DNA of 64,000 nucleotides from Elymus sibiricus. Lineage: Eukaryota > Streptophyta > Magnoliopsida > Poales > Poaceae. Numbering within the stretch: the first letter of the stretch is position 1; every line of letters starts with the position of its first letter. The notes beneath the pieces were generated by a model, which did no database searches, had not been told where the DNA came from, and saw only the letters and a program-made list of their open reading frames with translations. The stretch lies in assembly GCA_039707655.1 (NCBI GenBank), contig CM077671.1, positions 300,266,509 through 300,330,508 on the forward strand, read 5' to 3'. The position numbers were made by a program, and so were the translations under genes. Shown here in pieces: positions 22,105 to 33,038 of this stretch.

Positions 22105-23111
22105 AGATAAACCGACAATGGATGTACGGTGACTGACGCAACTCCGAGTACATTGAGGGCCTGCATAAATTTCTCGAAGTGGCTGAGGCAAACAAGCAGA
22201 ATGGTTTTATGTATTGTCCATGTACTATCTGTGAGAATACGAAGGACTGCTCTAACTCGAAAACCCTTCACTCCCACCTGCTTGAGAAGGGTTTCATGCC
22301 ACACTATAATGTTTCGACCAAGCACGGAGAAAGAGGGGTTATGATGGAAGACAACGAAGAAGAAGAGGATGATGACAGCTATCCTATGTTCCCTGAATAC
22401 GGTGATACTGCAACGGGGGAAGCTGAAGATCAAGAGGCACCAGACGATGTGCCCGATGATGATCTTCGCCGGGTCATTGTTGATGCACAGAGAGAATGCG
22501 AAAGTGAAAGGGGGAAGTTTAAGTTCGATCGCATGTTAGAGGATCACAAAAAAGGGTTGTACCCAAACTGCGAAGATGACAACACAAAGCTTGGTACCAC
22601 ACTGGAATTGCTGCAATGGAAGGCAGACAATGGTGTATCTGACAAGGGATTTGGTTCGCTACTGAAAATAATGAAGAAGAAGCTTCCAAAGGATAACGAA
22701 TTGCCCGACAGTACGTACGAAGCAAAGAAGGTTCTCTGCCCTCTAGGATTGGAGGTGCAGAAGATACATGCATGCCCTAATGACTGCATCCTCTACCGCG
22801 GTGAGTACGAGGAATTGAATGCATGCCCGGTATGCTGTGCATTACGGTATAAGATCAGACGAGATGACCCTGGTGATGTTGAGGGCGAGCGTCCCAGGAA
22901 GAGAGTTCCTGCCAAGGTGATGTGGTATGCTCCTATAATAACACGGTTGAAACGTCTGTTCAAAAACAAAGAGCATGCCAAGTTGTTGCGATGGCACAAA
23001 GAAGACCGTAAGAAAGACGGGAAGTTGAGAGCACCTGATACTTCGAAAGAGATTGTCCAGTTTGTACACGAAGTGCATCCAGTTTTTCCCGTAACCCTCT
23101 CAACTTTTTAG
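22105..23111 (+). pseudogene. tnpD: Truncated CACTA transposase (TnpD type)
   Basis: The frame begins with a RQWMYGD-type transposase-associated domain (around 22115-22300) containing the zinc-binding CPCTIC motif (22217-22234) and SHLLEKGF. An acidic spacer follows, then the start of the Transposase_21 domain with CPNDCILY, CPVC and WYAPIITRLKRLF (22774-22965). A stop codon interrupts the N-terminal domain near 22128, so the longest frame starts at 22179. Instead of continuing into the catalytic core, the frame runs into the first unit of the 338-bp array at 23041 and ends at 23109. An active enzyme would cut and paste the element; this one cannot. Confidence 0.8.
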
Positions 23112-25711
23112 CACATGCTATGTGGGTGAAATTATGATACCATGCCAAGTTTCAACATTTTCAGAGTTCATTTGCAGTGCATTTCAAATTCAGGGTCATT
23201 TTAGCTCAAAATAAATCATGAAATGCATGAAAAATAGCAAATGAAGTCAGAAAAGGGATGGAAATTGATGATGTGGCTTTGAATGGTGCATATTGAATGC
23301 AGAAAAAGTCTGGAGTTAAAATATGTTAAAAAATGAAATCCCTTTTGTAATAGATGAGTTTTCGTCCGAAACCCACATACTTCGAAAGAGATTGTCCAGT
23401 TTGTACACGAAGTTCATCCAGTTTTTCCCGTAACCCACTCAACTTTTTAGCACATACTATGTGGGTGAAATTATGATACCATGCCAACTTTCAACATTTT
23501 CAGAGTTCATTTGCTGTGCTTTTCATATTCAGGGTCATTTCAGCTCAAAATAAATCATGAAATGCATGAAAAATAGCAAATGAAGTCAAAAAGGGTTGAA
23601 AATTGATGATGTGGCTTTGAATGGTGCATATTGAATGCAGAAAAGGTCTGGAGTTAAAATATGTTAAAAAATGAAATCCCTTTTGTAATAGATGAGTTTT
23701 CGTCTGAAACCCTAATACTTCAAAAGAGATTGTCCAGTTTGTACACGAAGTGCATCCAGCTTTTCCCGTAACCCTCTCAACTTTTTAGCACATGCTATGT
23801 GGGTGAAATTATGATACCATGCCAAGTTTCAACATTTTCAGAGTTCATTTGCAGTGGTTTTCAAATTCATGGTCATTTTAGCTCAAAATAAATCATGAAA
23901 TGCATGAAAAATAGCAAATGAAGTCAGAAAAGGGTTGAAAATTGATGATGTGGCTTTGAATGGTGCATATTGAATGTAGAAAAAGTCTGGAGTTAAAATA
24001 TGTTAAAAAAATGAAATCCCTTTGTAATAGATGACTTTTCGTCCGAAACCCAGATACTTCGAAAGAGATTGTCCAGTTTGTACACGAAGTGCATCTAGTT
24101 TTTCCCGTAACCCTCTCAACTTTTTAGCACATGCTATGTGGGTGAAATTATGATACCATGCCAAGTTTCAAAATTTTCAGAGTTCACTTGCAGTGCTTTT
24201 CAAATTCATGGTCATTTTAGCTCAAAATAAATCATGAAATGCATGAAAAATAGCAAATGAAGTCAGAAAAGGGTTGAAAATTAATGATGTGGTTTTGAAT
24301 GGTGCATATTGAATGCAAAAAAGTCTGGAGTTAAAATATGTTAAAAAAATGAAATCTCTTTTGTAATAGATGAGTTTTCGTCTGAAACCCTAATACTTCG
24401 AAAGAGATTGTCCAGTTTGTACACGAAGTGCATCCAGTTTCCCGTAACCCTCTCAACTTTTTAGCACATGCTATGTGGGTGAAATTATGATACCATGCCA
24501 AGTTTCAACATTTTCAGAGTTCATTTGCAGTGGTTTTCAAATTCATGGTCATTTTAGCTCAAAATAAATCATGAAATGCATGAAAAATAGCAAATGAAGT
24601 CAGAAAAGGGTTGAAAATTGATGATGTGGCTTTGAATGGTGCATATTGAATGTAGAAAAAGTCTGGAGTTAAAATATGTTAAAAAATGAAATCCCTTTGT
24701 AATAGATGAGTTTTCGTCCGAAACCTAGATACTTCGAAAGAGATTGTCCAGTTTGTACACGAAGTGCATCCAAATTTTCCAGTAACCCTCTCAACTTTTT
24801 AGCACATGCTATGTGGGTGAAATTATGATACCATGCCAAGTTTCAACATTTTCAGAGTTCATTTGCAGTGCTTTTCAAATTCATGCTCATTTTAGCTCAA
24901 AATAAATCATGAAATGCATGAAAAATAGCAAATGAAGTCAGAAAAGGGTTGAAAATTAATGATGTGGTTTTGAATGGTGCATATTGAATGCAAAAAAATT
25001 CTGGAGTTAAAATATGTTAAAAAATGAAATCCCTTTGTAATAGATGAGTTTTCGTCCGAAACCCAGATACTTCGAAAGAGATTGTCCAGTTTGTACACGA
25101 AGTGCATCCAGTTTTTTACGTAACCCTTTCAACTTTTTAGCACATGCTATGTGGGTGAAATTATGATACCATGCCAAGTTTCAACCTTTTCAGAGTTCAT
25201 TTGCAGTGGTTTTCAAATTCATGGTCATTTTAGCTCAAAATAAATCATGAAATGCATGAAAAATAGCAAATGAAGTCAGAAAAGGGTTGAAAATTTATGA
25301 TGTGGCTTTGAATGGTGCATATTGAATGCAGAAAAAGTCTGGAGTTAAAATATGTTAAAAATGAAATCCCTTTTGTAATAGATGAGTTTTCGTCCGAAAC
25401 CCTAATACTTCGAAAGAGATTGTCCAGTTTGTACACGAAGTGCATCCAGTTTTTCCCGTAACCCTCTCAACTTTTTAGCACATGCTATGTGGGTGAAATT
25501 ATGATCCCATGCCAAGTTTCAACCTTTTCAGAGTTCATTTGCAGTGCTTTTGAAATTCATGGTCATTTTAGCTCAAAATCAATCATGAAATGCATGAAAA
25601 ATAGCAAATGAAGTCAGAAAAGGGTTGAAAATTGATGATGTGGCTTTGAATGGTGCATATTGAATGCAGAAAAAGTCTGGAGTTAAAATATGTTAAAAAT
25701 GAAATCCCTTT
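23041..25711. repeat. Tandem array, ~338-bp unit, eight copies
   Basis: Units begin with CTTCGAAAGAGATTGTCCAG near 23041, 23380, 23718, 24057, 24396, 24732, 25070 and 25408, giving periods of 336-339; the last unit is about 300 bp. Each unit starts with a short coding-like piece ending in CCCGTAACCC (a possible splice donor) and continues as AT-rich intron-like sequence. Copies are highly similar with scattered substitutions and 1-3 base indels. Short frames in the array are artefacts. Confidence 0.95.
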
Positions 25712-26229
25712 GTTAAAAAGAATCAAAATAATATTAACTAAAATTATCAAAGTATTTATTTGTTAAAAACTTTAATAGTAAAAAGAATTTCCATAAAGTA
25801 TATTTTGTTACAAGCTTTAATAGAAAACTAAAAAGCTTTGATAATACTCTAATAGCAAAAGGAAGCAAATAAAAAGAATCAATAAAAAATAAAACTTATG
25901 CAACTAAAATTATATAAAATTTATGCAACTAAAATTATATAACTGAAAATAACATATGCAAAAAATAACATTAAAAATTTAAAAACATAATATATGAAAA
26001 AAATAAAAAAAAAGCCCGCCTACTAGCCACAACGGCCTGCATGCGATTAGAAACCCTAGAAATGGGCCACGATGCAGGCCCGCAGTGCTAGCAGGCCCAA
26101 CAGGGCATGAGATAGGCTTGTACTGCCAGCATTAAAGAGGAGCTCGAGAGGGTAGCGGCAGCAGCGCTTATAAACCACTCCGAGCCCCTCTCGACTAGCG
26201 AGGTGGGACTAAACTTTTGGCTGCGGGAA
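25712..26229. other. AT-rich spacer and CACTA terminal-type sequence
   Basis: 25712-26010 is strongly A-rich with no feature. 26011-26229 holds a GGCCC-rich stretch and TATAAACCACTCCGAGCCCCTC followed by GAGGTGGGACTAAACTTT, sequence that I associate with the region just inside CACTA 3' subterminal repeats in Triticeae. Confidence 0.4.
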
Positions 26230-26440
26230 GCACAGCCATTTAGTTCCGGTTGGTGGCTCCAACCGGGACTACATGGCCCCCTTTAGTCCCGGTTGGAGCC
26301 ACCAACCGGGACTAAAGGTCTCTGCTTCCCGCCCTTTGGGCTGCTGAAATTGACCTTTAGTCCCGGTTTGTGGCTCCAACCGGGACAAAAGGGGGGCCTT
26401 TAGTCCCGGTTGGAACCACCAACCGGGACTAAGGGGGGGC
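26230..26440. repeat. Internal block of CACTA subterminal repeats
   Basis: At least six copies of TTTAGTCCCGGTTGG and its reverse complement in alternating orientation, matching the blocks at both ends of the element, but located in its middle and without a CACTA terminus. Confidence 0.85.
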
Positions 26441-26447
26441 TATATAA
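26441..26447 (+). promoter_or_regulatory. Candidate TATA box of the second CACTA unit
   Basis: TATATAA directly after the internal subterminal block, followed by a CT-rich, GC-rich leader-like stretch (26460-26800). It may drive the B3-like ORF downstream. Confidence 0.45.
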
Positions 26448-26810
26448 CCAGCACTTAGAGAATTTTCCAATCCCCCATCTGCAGTTTCTTCTCTCCCCCG
26501 ACTGCGCCGACGACCACCTCGACGCCGCCAGGCTGCCAGACCGCGTCGACGCCCTCGCCGACGCCCTATCGTCCCCCAGCCCGCTGACCGTCATCGGCGC
26601 CGAACCTCCTCGCGCGCCCTCCTCCCCGTCGCCGCGTGCCCCCGAGCCGGCCCGTTCCTCGTCGCCGGCCTCCAGCTCCATCGTCGCGCCCCCAGTGAGC
26701 TCCCCCCCTTTCCCAAGGCCTCCGCCACCCCTGCCCTGCGTTGCCGCCGCCGCTGCCGCCGCCCCTGCCCTGCTGCTTAGCCGCTGCCCCTGCCCTGCAT
26801 TTTTTTTTAT

Positions 26811-26970
26811 GTTCATGTATGTATGTATGTTCATGTATGTATGTATATGTTCATGTATGTATGGCACTATATTTTTTTTTATGTTCATGTATGTATGTAT
26901 GGTTTTTTTTCTTAAATTTTTTATGTTCATGTATGTATGTATATATGTTCATGTATGTATGTATATATGT
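26811..26970. repeat. ATGTATGT / ATGTTC minisatellite
   Basis: Repeated ATGTTCATGTATGTATGT units with T-run interruptions. A related tract lies at 27318-27350. Confidence 0.85.
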
Positions 26971-27614
26971 GTATAAATTGTCTTTAGTTAGTATATTTAT
27001 TTTTTCAAAACCAGCCATGAAAAACTTTAATTTTCAGGGGAAGCTTCACTTTCCAAAGAAATTAACAGTAACTCCCATGAAAATAATTTATATATGACGA
27101 ATCCGAATATGCCCTCCGTTCGTCTGTCACAAGCAGCTAGCATAGCGAACCTGGAACCGTCCCCCTCCGTTTCATCTGTCCAAAAATGCAGACTTCGGAA
27201 AAACATTCGCGGATGTTATCCCCCTTCACCTATATCGTGTAGTGTCGCGTTAGAACACCCCTAACTCTCTCGAAAATTCAACATATCCCTGATAACTTCG
27301 ACATGAGGGGGGGGGGTCCATGTATGTATGTATGTATAGATGGATGGATTGATGTATATAGAAAATGTTCATATGTAGTGTAAAACACTTATATTAAGTG
27401 TCTCCATTAGAACTATATTAGTGATAATATTCGATAATATTCGATGCTCCATTAACTGGGTTATTCGAGATGTATTAGTGATATTATATGATAATATTAT
27501 ATGAAGAGTCCTCGACGATCGCCGATGATATTATATGTATTTGTGATATTATATGATGATCTTGCTAAAAAAAATTGCCGTCGACTTTTAATCTTATAAT
27601 CCTGAACACAGGAA

Positions 27615-28860
27615 ATGTCGACGTCGTCTGACGACGATAGGATCCCTCAGTGCCCTTTGTGCTGGGATGACAGGGGTATATGCGACCTTTGTCCTCACGT
27701 AGACAACGGTACATCCTTCACCGTCAAGCTAACGGAAGAATTTAGTATTATTACGGTATGTCTAGACGGCATGTATTTTTTTGTTAATGTAGTATGACGT
27801 GTGTGTTTTTGCTTTAATTAACCTTTAATCTACTTTTGTACAATTCGACTAATGCGTTCCCTGCCATGCAAGATTCGTTGTGTTGGACAAGTTCCATTTC
27901 AAAGAGAAGGGTAGTATAGAGCCTAAGATAGCTCACCTAAGAACGGAGCATTACACTTTTGTTGTTAAAGTTCAAAATAACGAAGATCACGCATATTTTG
28001 GTTGTTCTAATTGGAGAGCATTTTGCAAGGCGTATGGGTTGGATGAGGACATGAACAATACCTTCGATCTTGGTAATGACGATGTTCGTGATAATAATAT
28101 AGAAATTTGGGTGCATGCGGAGGATGACTTGATTCCAGTTCTACCTCTAGGTGCGTTTGTCAACAGATTTGTTAGGTAATTTATATTGATTATTGAAAAG
28201 TATTTGGTACTCATCCCGACTAAATTTCTTTATTTTTTATTATTAGCTTATTTCCATGCTACAAGAACTACCCGACAGATAATAGATCGCATCTACTACA
28301 GTTATGACTCCGAGCTTACTTGGTTGGACAAAAATCATCTGATATCATTCATTCGTGATGTTAAGTATCATGCTAAATATTACAAGACTGACAACATTTA
28401 TCATGGATATGTGCCACTAGTGCACAAGTTGAACCGTTATAACATCACTTTAGACAACTTTGTAAGATTTTTTTTACCATTGCGTCACTAGTCCATCTTT
28501 TTCATACATTGTTCTTAAGCAAAACTAGTTTGCTAACTATGTTATTATTTCTAATGTTCTTCAACAGGTACTTCCCCCAGAGACCGTGCCTAAATGGATG
28601 TTTCAAAATGGTGATTTGCAAATGGTTAGCTTACGGCCACTCCCGATTAATTAGAATGGTAAATACAGGATATCTCAAAGTGAAGAAACCCTGAAATCAA
28701 AGGATGGAGAAATGCAATACAAGCATCCACGCTACCACTTGGAGAGAAATACTTGCGCATCCCACAAGTTGGAGATAGGTTGATCTGTGTTCTTCAATGG
28801 GGAAATGTCGGAGTTCGCCTTTATTATGCTATTTTAGCTAAGAGAGGAGAGCAGTAGTTA
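27615..28860 (+). pseudogene. CACTA second gene with a B3-like domain, damaged
   Basis: A multi-exon plus-strand unit. Exon 1 (27615-27755) codes for a cysteine-rich start (CPLCWDDRGICDLCPHVDN) and FTVKLTEEFSIIT, followed by a GTATGT donor. The next exon (to about 28178) has FHFKEKGS, HYTFVVKVQN and FGCSNWRAFCKAYGLDEDM, which resemble the strands and GW..F..........GD loop of plant B3 DNA-binding domains. Further exon-like pieces lie at 28247-28461 and after 28568. The expected acceptor before exon 2 is not clear and later parts hold stops. Family members of this ORF are CACTA-borne; DNA binding at the subterminal repeats (a TnpA-like role) is my inference. Confidence 0.5.
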
Positions 28861-28991
28861 GTACGTTTCAACCTTGTGAGATAACTACAATGATGAGGAT
28901 CGGAGTTGATTAACATGATGATGAATGGTTGGATGTTGAATAATGATGAGTTGATTAAGATGATGATGATGAGTTGTTATATGACATATAC

Positions 28992-29098
28992 CAGTACAAA
29001 TTAGATGGATGCAGTAGACCAAGTTGAATTAGAGGAAAATACGATATTTTCCTCTATTTAATTCAACTTGGTCTATTGCATCCATCTAATTTGTACTG
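28992..29098. repeat. Near-perfect inverted repeat (50-bp arms)
   Basis: The left arm starts CAGTACAAATTAGATGG and the right arm ends CCATCTAATTTGTACTG. The arms pair with one mismatch and one small bulge around a loop of a few bases (ACGAT region). A transcript would form a long hairpin. It lies between the B3-like unit and the right subterminal repeats of the CACTA element. Confidence 0.9.
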
Positions 29099-29257
29099 AT
29101 GTTGGATGTTGTTCTTTCATAATTTGTACTGATGTTGCATATTAATATGTGTAACCGCGTGAAAATACAATATAAATATAAAAGAAAATGAAAACACAAA
29201 ATGAAACACGGTCTTTTCCAAAAAAACAACTCTTACTGGTGCTGACGCGTGGCTGCC

Positions 29258-29445
29258 TTTTAGTCCCGGTTGGTGTTACCAACCGGGACTAAATGTCCTC
29301 CTGCCTGGGCGCCCGACAGCGGCCACGTGTAGCCCCTTTAGGCCCGGTTCGTAACCGAACCGGGACTAAAAATGAGGGCCTTTAGTCCCGATTGATTTGT
29401 CCCGGTTGGAGAACCGGGACTAAAGGCCCTTCAAAACCGGGACTA
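29258..29445. repeat. Right subterminal repeats of the CACTA element
   Basis: Copies of TTTAGTCCCGGTT and AACCGGGACTAAA in alternating orientation up to the right terminus. Confidence 0.9.
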
Positions 29446-30639
29446 ATGGCCCATTTTCTACTAGTGTTAGTACTCGGATGCCAGAGGGAATGTCTGATGA
29501 AGATCGTAGGAAATTCTAGGAAGCCAATACTATCTTTGTGGGATGCATTCTGAGTGCTCTTATTGATCGTTTTGTGGTGTGTACACGGACATACATGATG
29601 CGAAGACATTGTGGGATGCACTGAATGCTAAACTCGGTGCAACATATGCAGGTAGTGAATTGTACATCATGGAGAGCTTCCATGACTACAAGATGGTAAA
29701 TAAACGGTTTGTAGTTGAACAAGCTCATGAGATACAATGCATTGTAAAGGAACTCAGACTACTTAAGTGTGATTACCATATAAATTTGTGGTTGGATGCA
29801 TGGTTGCAAAGATGCCTCATGCATGAAGGAGTTTTGCTACAACTTTGAAACATAAGAGACAGGAGCGAGATATCAGTTGAAAATATGATGCATTTGTTGA
29901 TGGTGATGAGAAAGCTCGAGCTATAGACACTACTGATAAAGGAGGCAAGGTTCAGTCTAGTGACAATATGGTGCAGAGGTACCCACGGAACAAGAACGAA
30001 GAAAAGAACAACCATATTTTTCAACCAGGTGTCAAGACTACTCTTCAAGAAGATGAAGATGAATAAGGATGATATAGAGTGCTACACATGTGGATAGCTC
30101 AGACAATTTTCCAAGGAATGTCAAGAACATGCAGACCGGGGAGGGAAGACAATCTCCAAGAGTGTCAACATGGTGACCGCTGGCAATAGTAATGGGTATG
30201 GTAATTTATCTATTGTTCTTTCACTCTTTTAATCATCATCTTGGTGAATTGATTCAAGTGCTAACGTTCACATGTGTGTTGACGTCTCTTTGTTTGCTTC
30301 TTATCAGGTCGCCCAGGATTCTTCCTTCCTAATGGGGAATGGGTCGCATACTTCTGTTTGTGACATTGGCATGGTTGTTCTAAATTTCACTTAGAGGAAG
30401 ATTGTACAGCATGTCCCTACTGTGAACAAGAATCTTGTTAGAGGCTCCCTTCTATGTAGAAATGGGTTTAAGATAGTTTTAGAGTTGAATAAAGTAATTG
30501 TGTCGAGATATGAAAAAATTATAGACAAAGACTGTGAATGTGGAGGTTTGTTCCACTTTTCCTTTCAAATTTTTGCAATAAGTCTGTAAACCAAATATGT
30601 GCTAGTGTAATGATGATGCAAGTGTTTGACACTCTTGTT

Positions 30640-31323
30640 TATGCCACATTAAAGATCTGGGAGAAGTTAATGTGATTCTAAACATCAAGCTCATCAAGGA
30701 TGAGAGTGGGATTACTTTTGACGCAACCTCACTATGTTGAGAAGGTCTTGAGTTGGTTGGACTTTCTTCAGTGGTTTGACTTTATATATAGCAAGCCTTC
30801 TCCAACACCTTATGATCCCATTGTGACACTTTGAAAGAATACAAACGAATCAGGAGATCAGTTGAGATACTCTCAAGATATTGGTTCACTTGTGTACTTA
30901 GGCCCAATATCTCTTTTGTTGTGAGCAAACTGAGCAGGTTCGTGTGAAACCCGGGTGATGATCGTTGGCTTGCACTTGATAGGGTCTCGCGCTATCTAAG
31001 AGTCACAACGAGTTATGGAATTCACTATTCAGGCCATCCTTGTGCTTGAAGGATATAGTGATTTGAACTGGAATTTCAATGTTGATGTGCTCTATGCCAC
31101 AAGTGGGTATCTATTTATTCATGGAGGTGGCGGTGTATCATTGAGGTATTGTAAGAAGACCATTTTTACTAGGTCAACCATGAAAGTGGAACTTACTGCT
31201 TTAGACATAATTATTGTTAAAGCAAAGTGGTTGTGTGAGCTCTTGATGGACTTGCATGTGGTTGAAAAACTAGTGTTGGTTATTCTTATGAATTGTGACA
31301 ATCAAATGTTATTGTCAAATTAA
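30640..31323 (+). pseudogene. Copia RT C-terminus and RNase H remnant
   Basis: Segments such as IKDLGEVNVILNIKL (the Copia KDLG...LGI region) and, at 31015-31323, a 102-codon frame with YATSGYLF and STMKVELTALDIIIVKAKWL, which is the Copia RNase H core (normally STAEAEYIA...KEAIWL). Stops separate the pieces. Loss of integrase and most of RT means this copy was non-autonomous before the gag was split. Confidence 0.7.
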
Positions 31324-32067
31324 AGAATTATAAGTATAATGTGAAGTCATCAAGACACACGAAGATACATCTAAAGTCTTTCGGGAAATTTGAGAAACTA
31401 CGAAGTAATAACTGTTACATATATTCAAACAAATAAAAACTTGCCAGATCCCTTTACAATGGGGCTACCACGAAATGCCATAGATAATGCATCTAAAGAG
31501 ATGGTATGGGACCACCATAGTAGTAACTCAACATTTGTGATCGGAAATCCCGTGAATTAGGACCTTGGAAGAACAAGCCATTGGTTAACAGGGGAGAGTA
31601 ACCAATAACCCTCTCTATGTGAAGATGCAAAACTCTTGGAACTGTAAGAGAACTGTAAGGCAGGTTGACAACATAATGTGCTTTTATAGGATATATATAG
31701 CAAAGATGTTGTCCTACGGAGCATTCTTGAGACAGAGAGAAAACCCTATATGAGCCCCGCACTTAAAGATCACGGTTTATAAGACTTGGGGATTCTTTAG
31801 TAAGCTCATGAATAGACCAGGGAGCATGACGTATATGTTCCACCCGCGCTAGGCTACTGGCAATCAGTACTGGTTGTGACTTTGAGTGAAACATGTTCGC
31901 ACAAAACATGCAATTCAAATCACAGTCCATTGTCAAGTTCCGAATGGATGTAGTTTAAAGCTCTAGGTAGAAGTTCAACATAACAGTCTATGTTGAAACA
32001 CTAGTATATAGACAAGTAGAGAAATCAGGAAAAATTATAAATGAACATTTGAGATCTAGTGAGGAAT
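31324..32067 (+). other. 3' untranslated part of the Copia element
   Basis: Sequence between RNase H and the 3' LTR, with no open frame of note. A purine-rich stretch (GAGATCTAGTGAGGAAT, 32051-32067) directly before the LTR is the likely polypurine tract. Confidence 0.5.
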
Positions 32068-33038
32068 TGTTAGAATAATGGGCTAGGCCCATGTACAAAT
32101 TCTGAAATTTCTAAAGTAAATCCCGAAGGCCCATGAATAAATGGCAAGAGTTGATTCTAAATTTTAGTCTCATACCTCTAGTGGAGGATGTATCAGACCT
32201 CTTTATCTATTGGCCTCTCCATGCTACGCTATGTGGTGAGTATGAGGAGAGAAAGAGAACACCCCATGTAGGTTCTCACCTCGCCTCGCCGGGCTCGGGC
32301 TCAAGCCGGGGCCTGGGTCGAGGCGAAGGGCGCGGGCATGCAAAATACACGTGAATGGTTCACCGAAATCCGGTATGTGGCCTAGCAGGAGGGCGACTTC
32401 CTTTTGTCATTTTGTTTTTTTATGTCTTAGCAAACAAGTTGATTGTTTACCTGTCCGACAAATTCACAACTGGGAAACCAAGTCTTTGAGATCATGATCA
32501 TGACATGAATCCGCCTTACTCCTAATATATATACTACTCACTGACCCCAACCAAAGACACATTGAAAACGAGCTAGGTTTTTGCCTCATCTCAATACTCC
32601 ACTGCACTCCGAACGTTGGCATGCACCGGTGAATGGCAGAGCAGGTCTCCGGAACCTCTCAATCTTGTGATCTTGCACCAGAGGGTGCGAATTAGGTTTT
32701 TGGGAAGCCCTCCGTGCGACTTCTCAAGTTCATCACCACGGGTCATCTTCCACCCAAGTCGGGCGTAGTCGCTTACTGACGTCTCCAACGTCGTCCGCTT
32801 TGACCGGTCTTCACCAATGTCGTCATCAAAACATCGCTCCTGAAGTAGCTACGGCTACAACGACCAGTACGTGTGTCGTGATCTGTTCATGTTTATCATT
32901 ATGGTTGTTGTTACATGTGTGATGTTGTTCTACATCTTTTCCTGCTCCTCTAGTATAATAGTCTGTTGCATGCTAGTAACAGATTTACTCATTGTTTATA
33001 TTCTGAAATAAATCACACAATTTCCTAATTCTACAACA
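32068..33038 (+). repeat. 3' LTR of the Copia element
   Basis: Starts TGTTAGAATAATGGGCTAGG and ends CTACAACA, about 971 bp. Its last quarter aligns with the truncated 5' LTR at 20344-20617. Confidence 0.75.

Larger units (their letters stand above)
20760..29466 (+). mobile_element. 8.7-kb CACTA (En/Spm) DNA transposon
   Basis: The left terminus is CAGTAGTAGAAAA at 20760 and the right terminus is TTTTCTACTAGTG ending at 29466, the reverse complement of CACTAGTAGAAAA, so the left end has one substitution. A perfect TTA duplication flanks it (20757-20759 and 29467-29469). Inward lie CCCGGTT/AACCGGGACTAAA subterminal repeats. It carries a coiled-coil/TM ORF, a truncated TnpD-type transposase, a tandem array, and a second unit with a B3-like ORF. 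The transposase catalytic region is missing, so it is non-autonomous. It inserted in the Copia gag. Confidence 0.92.
20648..30130 (+). pseudogene. Copia gag (UBN2-type) pseudogene, split by the CACTA element
   Basis: The N-terminal part ends at 20759 with the frame DALRPDKFTGVHFRRWQ. After the CACTA the frame continues with DALNAKLGATYAGSELYIM and a gag UBN2-type helical segment (29579-29790). A CCHC-type knuckle near 30079-30117 is damaged by a stop (CYTCG then stop, then FSKEC). Additional stops and frame changes are present, including one at 29515. Confidence 0.7.
20344..33038 (+). mobile_element. Degenerate Copia element, truncated 5' LTR, interrupted by a CACTA element
   Basis: The order is: last ~270 bp of the 5' LTR (20344-20617), leader, start of gag (to 20759), inserted CACTA, rest of gag and zinc knuckle (29470-30130), a protease-like stretch (30300-30500), an RT/RNase H remnant (30640-31320), and a 3' LTR (32068-33038). 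The whole integrase and most of RT are missing. When the CACTA and one TTA are removed, the gag frame reads straight across the junction. Confidence 0.75.

Noticed and set aside
24907..25445. Small minus-strand ORFs of 66 codons, nearly identical to each other
   Set aside because: They are the same frame repeated by the 338-bp tandem array.
26410..26976. A 188-codon frame just after the internal CACTA block
   Set aside because: Begins in subterminal repeats and ends in the ATGTATGT minisatellite. Part may be a leader exon, but the frame as a whole is not credible.
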